Assembly (NCBI GenBank): GCA_018056145.1
Contig: JAGPGE010000230.1
Coordinates: forward strand, 1-8,485
DNA from: Armatimonadota bacterium
GTDB taxonomy: Bacteria; Armatimonadota; Zipacnadia; Zipacnadales; JABUFB01
DNA: 8,485 bases
Reading direction: 5' to 3'
Shown one piece after another: positions 4,414 through 8,485 of this stretch. Position 1 is the stretch's first letter. Every line of letters starts with the position of its first letter. A program made the position numbers and the translations under genes. Under the pieces are notes generated by a model that worked only from the letters and a program-made list of their open reading frames with translations, had not been told where the DNA came from and did not search any database.

Positions 4414-7048
4414 AGCGATAAGCACGGGCGTCCCGGGACTGGATGAGCTGCTCTCCGGCGGTTTCCGGGAGGGAAGCTGCAGTCTGCTGGAAGGTGTTCC
4501 GGGCACGGGCAAGACCACGGTCGGGTTGCAGTTCATCTACCACTCGGCAATATCCGGCAATCCGGGCATTGTCGTCACCTTCGAGGAATTCCCTCGCCAA
4601 CTGGAACAGGACACCCTCAACTTCGGGTGGGACCTTGCGCAACTCGAGGCCGACGGAAAGCTGCGAATCATCTGCACGTCCCCTGAGATCTTCCTGGACC
4701 AATTGCAGGATGTGGGGGGTATCGTGGAGACCACTGTGGCTGAGATCGGCGCTACGCGGCTCCTGATGGACAGCGTCTCGCACTTCAGCCAGATGGGCCG
4801 CGAACCGGGGCCCCTGCGGGCCGCGGTCTACGGGATGATGAACGGGCTGCGCAGGGCGGGGCTGACCTCAGTCATCACCAAGGAGCTCGAGAGCTACGAC
4901 ACGGACCTCGTGCCCTTCGAGGAGTTCCTGGCAGACTGCGTCGTGCGCTTGCGATACGACACCTTCAGCCACAATCAGCGGCGGCGGTATGTGGAAGTGC
5001 TCAAGAGCCGGGGCGCGCCGCATATCCCCGGCAAGCACATGTTCGAGCTGTCTGACCGCGGCGCCGTGGTCTACCCCCGGCACCAGCCCTCGAAGCGCGA
5101 GGGCCTTGCCTGGGCTCGCGGCCTTTGCCGCACTCCCACTGGGATCCGTGGTCTCGACGAGATGCTGGGCGGCGGGCTGATCTGCGGCTTCGCCACGCTG
5201 GTTGCCGGGAGCGCGGGTGTGGGCAAGACCACGGTGGGCCTGCAGTTCGTGAGCCAGGGGGCCAGCGTCGGCGAAAAGAGCCTGTACGTGAGCTTCGAAG
5301 AATCGCCGGTCAAGCTCACGGAAATCGCGCAGAGCTACGGGCTGCCTCTGCGCGAATACCAGGAGCAGGGCCTGGTTCAGGTTGTCTACTGCTCGCCACT
5401 GGATACACGGCCCGAGAAGTTCATCCACGATCTCAAGGCACAGGTGGACACACTCGGGGCGAAGCGGGTCGTGATCGACTCACTCACCGACCTGCAGATG
5501 GGCGCGACCCAGGAAGACGGCTTGCGGGAGCTTGTCTATGCGGTGGGCGATGCCTTGGAGGACCGGGGCGTCACGAGCCTGCTGATCGCCGAGGTGCCCG
5601 AGGTCTTCGGGCAGACCCAGATCACGGGCGAGCATGTCTCCATCATCGTGGACTGCATCATCCTGCTGAAGTACGTGGAGATGGAGAGCGAGATCCAGCG
5701 CGCCCTGTCTGTGCTCAAGCTGCGTGGAAGCGACCACGACAAGGGCATCCGGCGATTCACCATCAGCAACAGGGGCCTCACGGTCCACGGGCGCTTCGAG
5801 GGCACCGAGGGACTCATGGCGGGAGCCGCGCGGGCGGTGCCGATCGAGCTTGCGGTCCGCAGCTTCTCAGAGTTCGACGAGAAACTGAACGAGGAACTGC
5901 TGGAGCGCTTCGCCCAGATCCAGCCGCGCGTGAAGCCGGTACCACTGAGCATCCCGTACAACCCCGACGAGGCGCGGGATGTGGTGGTCCAAGCCATGGC
6001 GGCGCGCCAGACCAGCCTCAGCGTGGTGCCGCTGTGCATGTACTGGATGCCCGGAGTGATCCAGCCCGACCGGCTTTCCAGCCTGAACGACATCTTCCCT
6101 CCAGGAGACTGGGGGGAGCACCTGGAAGGGGTCGTGGAGCCCGCGCTCGTGGATAGCGAGGTCTATGCGGTCCCGGCCATCGCGTTGTGCGGGGTGCTGC
6201 TGTACCGCAAGGACCTCCTGCAGGAGCACGGGTTCTCCGCGCCACCGGCCACCTGGGATGAGCTGGTGGAGCAGGCGAAAACGATCTGTTCGGCCCCCGG
6301 GAACGAAAACCTGATTGGCTTCGAGTTCCCGGCCTTCACCTACGAGGGCCTCAGCAGTTCGTTCCTCGTGAACCTGTGGAGCAACGGCGGGCAGGTCATC
6401 GACGATGCAACGCGGGAAATGACGCTGGACCCCGGCAGGGCGCTGGAAGTGGCGCGGTTCATGCGCGACCTGATTCACGTGCATGGTGTGACCCCGCGGG
6501 ACATCACGGCGCCCGGGCACGGCGTGGAGCCCCAGGAGAACTTCCTAGCAGGGCGCACGGTGTTCCTGTGGATGCTGCCCAGCGTCATGCAGCCGGCGAT
6601 GCAGACGGAATCGGCGGTGCGCGGGAAGGTGGGTATTGCGCCGGCGCCGGTGGGGCCATCGGGCACGGAGAGCCACAGTTTCCTGGGCGGGTGGCACTAC
6701 GCCGTTCCGCGGGGCGCGCTGGCGCCCTCGACCGCGCGGGACTTCATCAGGTTCATGAGCAGCTATGAGATCCAGAAAGAACGGGCCCTGCGCGGCGGGC
6801 CACTGCCCACCCTCAAGGCGCTTTACGACGACCAGGAGATCCTCGCTTTCCAGCCCCATTACCGCGAGGTGAAGCAAATCCTCGCGGGTGCAAGAACCCG
6901 TGAGCGCATCCCTGATTACCAGCGGGTGAGCCGCGCCATCCAGAGCCACATCTACCCGGTCCTCCAGGGCCATGCAGAGCCTGAGGCGTCGGTGGCGGCC
7001 ATGGTGGAGAGCATCCGCCAGATCATCGACACGGCACTGGGCAGATAG
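4373..7048 (+). CDS. KaiC-KaiC tandem ATPase fused to a solute-binding-protein domain (SBP_bac_1-like)
   Basis: This is an 891-aa three-part fusion. Residues 13-238 form a first KaiC/RecA domain: STGVPGLDELLSGG, Walker A GVPGTGKTT (41-49), catalytic glutamates E71-E72 (TFEEF), and Walker B LLMDS (D133). Residues 252-480 form a second: GIRGLDEMLGGG, Walker A GSAGVGKTT (279-287), E309-E310 (SFEES), Walker B VVIDS (D369), and the KaiC hallmark LKLRGSDHDKGIRRF (448-462). After a short linker, residues about 495-891 match a family 1 ABC solute-binding protein. It opens with EELLERFAQIQPRVKP, then DSEVYAVPAIAL, LYRKDLLQEHGFSAPPATWDEL (611-632), and GGWHYAVPRG followed by an ARDFIRFMSS segment (772-797) and GPLPTL. 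There is no signal peptide, lipobox or membrane segment, so the binding fold must be cytoplasmic. Both ATPase sites look intact. ATG at 4373 and GTG at 4403 (GGGAG 9 nt upstream) are both plausible starts. Role inferred: ligand-gated ATPase sensor. Confidence 0.9.
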   Translation: MPLHSRERQQVTARAISTGVPGLDELLSGGFREGSCSLLEGVPGTGKTTVGLQFIYHSAISGNPGIVVTFEEFPRQLEQDTLNFGWDLAQLEADGKLRIICTSPEIFLDQLQDVGGIVETTVAEIGATRLLMDSVSHFSQMGREPGPLRAAVYGMMNGLRRAGLTSVITKELESYDTDLVPFEEFLADCVVRLRYDTFSHNQRRRYVEVLKSRGAPHIPGKHMFELSDRGAVVYPRHQPSKREGLAWARGLCRTPTGIRGLDEMLGGGLICGFATLVAGSAGVGKTTVGLQFVSQGASVGEKSLYVSFEESPVKLTEIAQSYGLPLREYQEQGLVQVVYCSPLDTRPEKFIHDLKAQVDTLGAKRVVIDSLTDLQMGATQEDGLRELVYAVGDALEDRGVTSLLIAEVPEVFGQTQITGEHVSIIVDCIILLKYVEMESEIQRALSVLKLRGSDHDKGIRRFTISNRGLTVHGRFEGTEGLMAGAARAVPIELAVRSFSEFDEKLNEELLERFAQIQPRVKPVPLSIPYNPDEARDVVVQAMAARQTSLSVVPLCMYWMPGVIQPDRLSSLNDIFPPGDWGEHLEGVVEPALVDSEVYAVPAIALCGVLLYRKDLLQEHGFSAPPATWDELVEQAKTICSAPGNENLIGFEFPAFTYEGLSSSFLVNLWSNGGQVIDDATREMTLDPGRALEVARFMRDLIHVHGVTPRDITAPGHGVEPQENFLAGRTVFLWMLPSVMQPAMQTESAVRGKVGIAPAPVGPSGTESHSFLGGWHYAVPRGALAPSTARDFIRFMSSYEIQKERALRGGPLPTLKALYDDQEILAFQPHYREVKQILAGARTRERIPDYQRVSRAIQSHIYPVLQGHAEPEASVAAMVESIRQIIDTALGR

Positions 7049-7152
7049 CCGGAAAGCCGGGCAAGCGCGAGAACTGAGCGCCCGTCAGTCGCAGGCGGGC
7101 GCTTTTCCGTGACCACATCCAGACAGCGACAACACAGCGAGGTACCGGGGCG
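7049..7152 (+). other. Short spacer between KaiC-SBP and oxidoreductase genes
   Basis: These 104 nt hold the intrinsic terminator at 7077-7106 and then a 46-nt leader with no clear -35/-10 pair. The oxidoreductase promoter therefore either overlaps the terminator or is weak and of unrecognised type, or there is read-through. Confidence 0.4.
7077..7106 (+). terminator. Intrinsic terminator after the KaiC-SBP gene
   Basis: AGCGCCCGTC (7077-7086) pairs with GGCGGGCGCT (7094-7103) as a 10-bp GC-rich stem with one G-U pair and a 7-nt loop, followed by a short T run (7103-7106). It begins 28 nt after the stop of the KaiC-SBP gene and ends 46 nt before the next start. It therefore separates the winged-helix/KaiC operon from the oxidoreductase gene. 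Confidence 0.8.
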
Positions 7153-8485
7153 ATGCGCGAGACGCCGTCTGCAGCCAACATCGAATGCGACGTGCTGGTG
7201 ATCGGGTCCGGACCCTCGGGCTACTGCGCGGCGATACAGGCCGGGCGGTGCGGGTGCGATACGGTGCTGATCGAGAAGGACGCGGTGCTCGGCGGAAACT
7301 CCGGGCCGGACCTGGGAGTGGGAATAACCGGCGCCGAACGCTACAACGCGTATGCGGTGGAGACGGGGATCATTCAGGAATTGCGCGAGGAAGCCTGCTG
7401 GGTGGACGCGTACACGAAGACCGGCCGCGGGAGCATGGGCTACCACATCTCGCGGCGGTTCGAGGCCATCGTCCAAGGAGCGCTGGAACGGGCCGGGGTG
7501 CGGGTGCTGAAGCGGCACTGCGCGGTGGCGCCGGAGATGGACGGATCGCGGATCAGCGCGGTGATCTGCCAGGATACCGGCGCGTTCCGGAAGGTGCGGA
7601 TCGGTGTCCGCCACTGCGTCATCGAGGCATCGGGAGACGGCGAGATCGGCGCGCTTGCCGGGGCTGACTACGACTTCGGCAGCGAGGCCCAATCAGAGTT
7701 CGGCGAGCGGTCCGCGCCGGCCCAGCGCAGCAACCTGGTGCAGGGCACGAGCCTGGTTGCCATCGCCCACCGCACGGAGCATGAGGTGGTGTTCGTGCCC
7801 CCTGATGGGACGCCGGAGTTCACCCCGCGGGTGTGGCACGGCCAGATGTCCTCCTTCGTGCGCCACCATGACGGGTGGTTCAACCGGCCCTCAGGCATCT
7901 TCTTCCTGTACGTGACCGAGACTGGTGGGCACCTCGATACGGTGCGCGATGACGCCCTGATCTACGAGATGCTGCTCAAGCAGTTGTGGGCCGAGTGGGA
8001 TCACCTGAAGAACGGCCCGCACCGTGAGGAGACCAGGAACTGGGACATCCTGTGGGTCAGCCCCAAGGCGGGCAAGCGCGAAAGCCGGCGGCTTCTGGGG
8101 GATTACATCCTGACCCAGACCGACCTGGAAGAGGGCAGGCGGTTCGAGGACGACATTGCCTATGGCGGCCATGACCTGGACGATCACAAGCCGCTGGGTG
8201 AAGGCAGCAATATCTTCGGCATCAGCATCCCGCCGCAGTATGGGATCCCGTACCGGTGCTGCTACTCGCGGAACATCGACAACCTGCTCATGGGTGGCCG
8301 GCTCATCAGCGCAACCCATTTGGCGCACTCAAGCACGCGCATCATGGGCAGCGGGGCCGCCATCGGCCAGGCAATCGGGCATGCGGCGGCAATCTGCTGC
8401 GAGCTGTCCTGTACACCCCGTGAGGTCGGGCAGAAGCAAATGGGAGGGCTGCGTCAAGCGATCCTCGACACGGACGGCACCGTCC
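7153..8485 (+). CDS. FAD-dependent oxidoreductase (FAD_oxidored type), 3' end outside window
   Basis: The frame is open from ATG 7153 to the window edge (444 codons) with no stop, so the gene is cut at its 3' end. Residues 13-27 carry the FAD-binding Rossmann start DVLVIGSGPSGYCAA, with G18, G20 and G23 as the dinucleotide glycines. VLIEK follows, with the acidic residue that binds the ribose at the end of the second strand, and then GGNSG. Further on are VIEASGDGEIGALAG (a typical second FAD contact in this family), GKRESRR at 307-313, and a C-terminal FAD-cap block from about 381 (GGRLISATHLAHSSTR, then GQAIGHAAA). This pattern is that of the FAD_oxidored (GidA/fumarate-reductase-like) family common in Planctomycetota, Armatimonadota and Lentisphaerota. 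The substrate is unknown, and carbohydrate or organic-acid oxidation is a guess. There is no signal peptide. The ribosome site is weak: GAGG 10 nt, or GGGG 2 nt, before the start. Confidence 0.9.
   Translation, partial: MRETPSAANIECDVLVIGSGPSGYCAAIQAGRCGCDTVLIEKDAVLGGNSGPDLGVGITGAERYNAYAVETGIIQELREEACWVDAYTKTGRGSMGYHISRRFEAIVQGALERAGVRVLKRHCAVAPEMDGSRISAVICQDTGAFRKVRIGVRHCVIEASGDGEIGALAGADYDFGSEAQSEFGERSAPAQRSNLVQGTSLVAIAHRTEHEVVFVPPDGTPEFTPRVWHGQMSSFVRHHDGWFNRPSGIFFLYVTETGGHLDTVRDDALIYEMLLKQLWAEWDHLKNGPHREETRNWDILWVSPKAGKRESRRLLGDYILTQTDLEEGRRFEDDIAYGGHDLDDHKPLGEGSNIFGISIPPQYGIPYRCCYSRNIDNLLMGGRLISATHLAHSSTRIMGSGAAIGQAIGHAAAICCELSCTPREVGQKQMGGLRQAILDTDGTV

Noticed and set aside
5125..6156. 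Plus-strand open frame (343 codons) inside the KaiC-SBP gene
   Set aside because: It is out of frame with a protein showing two complete KaiC domains, and its translation is a low-complexity Arg/Gly-rich string.
4373..7048. Circadian clock KaiC
   Set aside because: No kaiA or kaiB is present, the second phosphosite is replaced by Ile, and the C-terminal third is a solute-binding domain. It is a KaiC-type signalling ATPase, not clearly a clock protein.

Overview
The window is high-GC bacterial DNA. Genes are densely packed on both strands, and there are no tRNA, rRNA, CRISPR or intact insertion sequences. The gene set (a neutral-ceramidase-type C-terminus, a GNAT acetyltransferase, an FAD_oxidored-type flavoprotein and a tandem KaiC ATPase) fits a free-living heterotroph such as Armatimonadota or Planctomycetota. 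That placement is an inference from gene content only, because no phylogenetic marker gene is present.

Layout. Positions 1-874 (+) hold the 3' end of a neutral/alkaline-ceramidase-like gene followed by a small GNAT acetyltransferase. Positions 882-3660 (-) hold a two-gene cassette transcribed leftward. The upstream gene encodes a protein with an MGTSSS N-terminus, like QatB of the Qat anti-phage system, joined to a C-terminal S24 (LexA/UmuD-type) peptidase domain. The downstream gene encodes a QueC-like PP-loop enzyme of the QatC type. A good sigma70-type promoter lies upstream of the cassette. Positions 3661-4008 are a divergent intergenic region. Positions 4009-7048 (+) hold a small winged-helix protein overlapping a large fusion protein: two KaiC-type RecA ATPase domains followed by a complete solute-binding-protein (SBP_bac_1-like) domain with no signal peptide. 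An intrinsic terminator follows at 7077-7106. From 7153 to the window edge (+) runs an FAD-dependent oxidoreductase, cut at its 3' end.

Two things stand out. First, the 882-3660 cassette looks like a reduced or variant Qat-type defence system. A QueC-like enzyme is paired with a probable N-terminal-glycine substrate protein whose usual body is replaced or extended by a self-cleaving-type S24 protease; no QatA ATPase or QatD nuclease is visible nearby. Second, the 4009-7048 pair looks like an undescribed cytoplasmic sensor. A sugar-binding-type fold is fused directly to a double KaiC ATPase, with a winged-helix protein as its translationally coupled partner. The two units are divergent neighbours. 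A functional link between them is possible, but the sequence does not show one.
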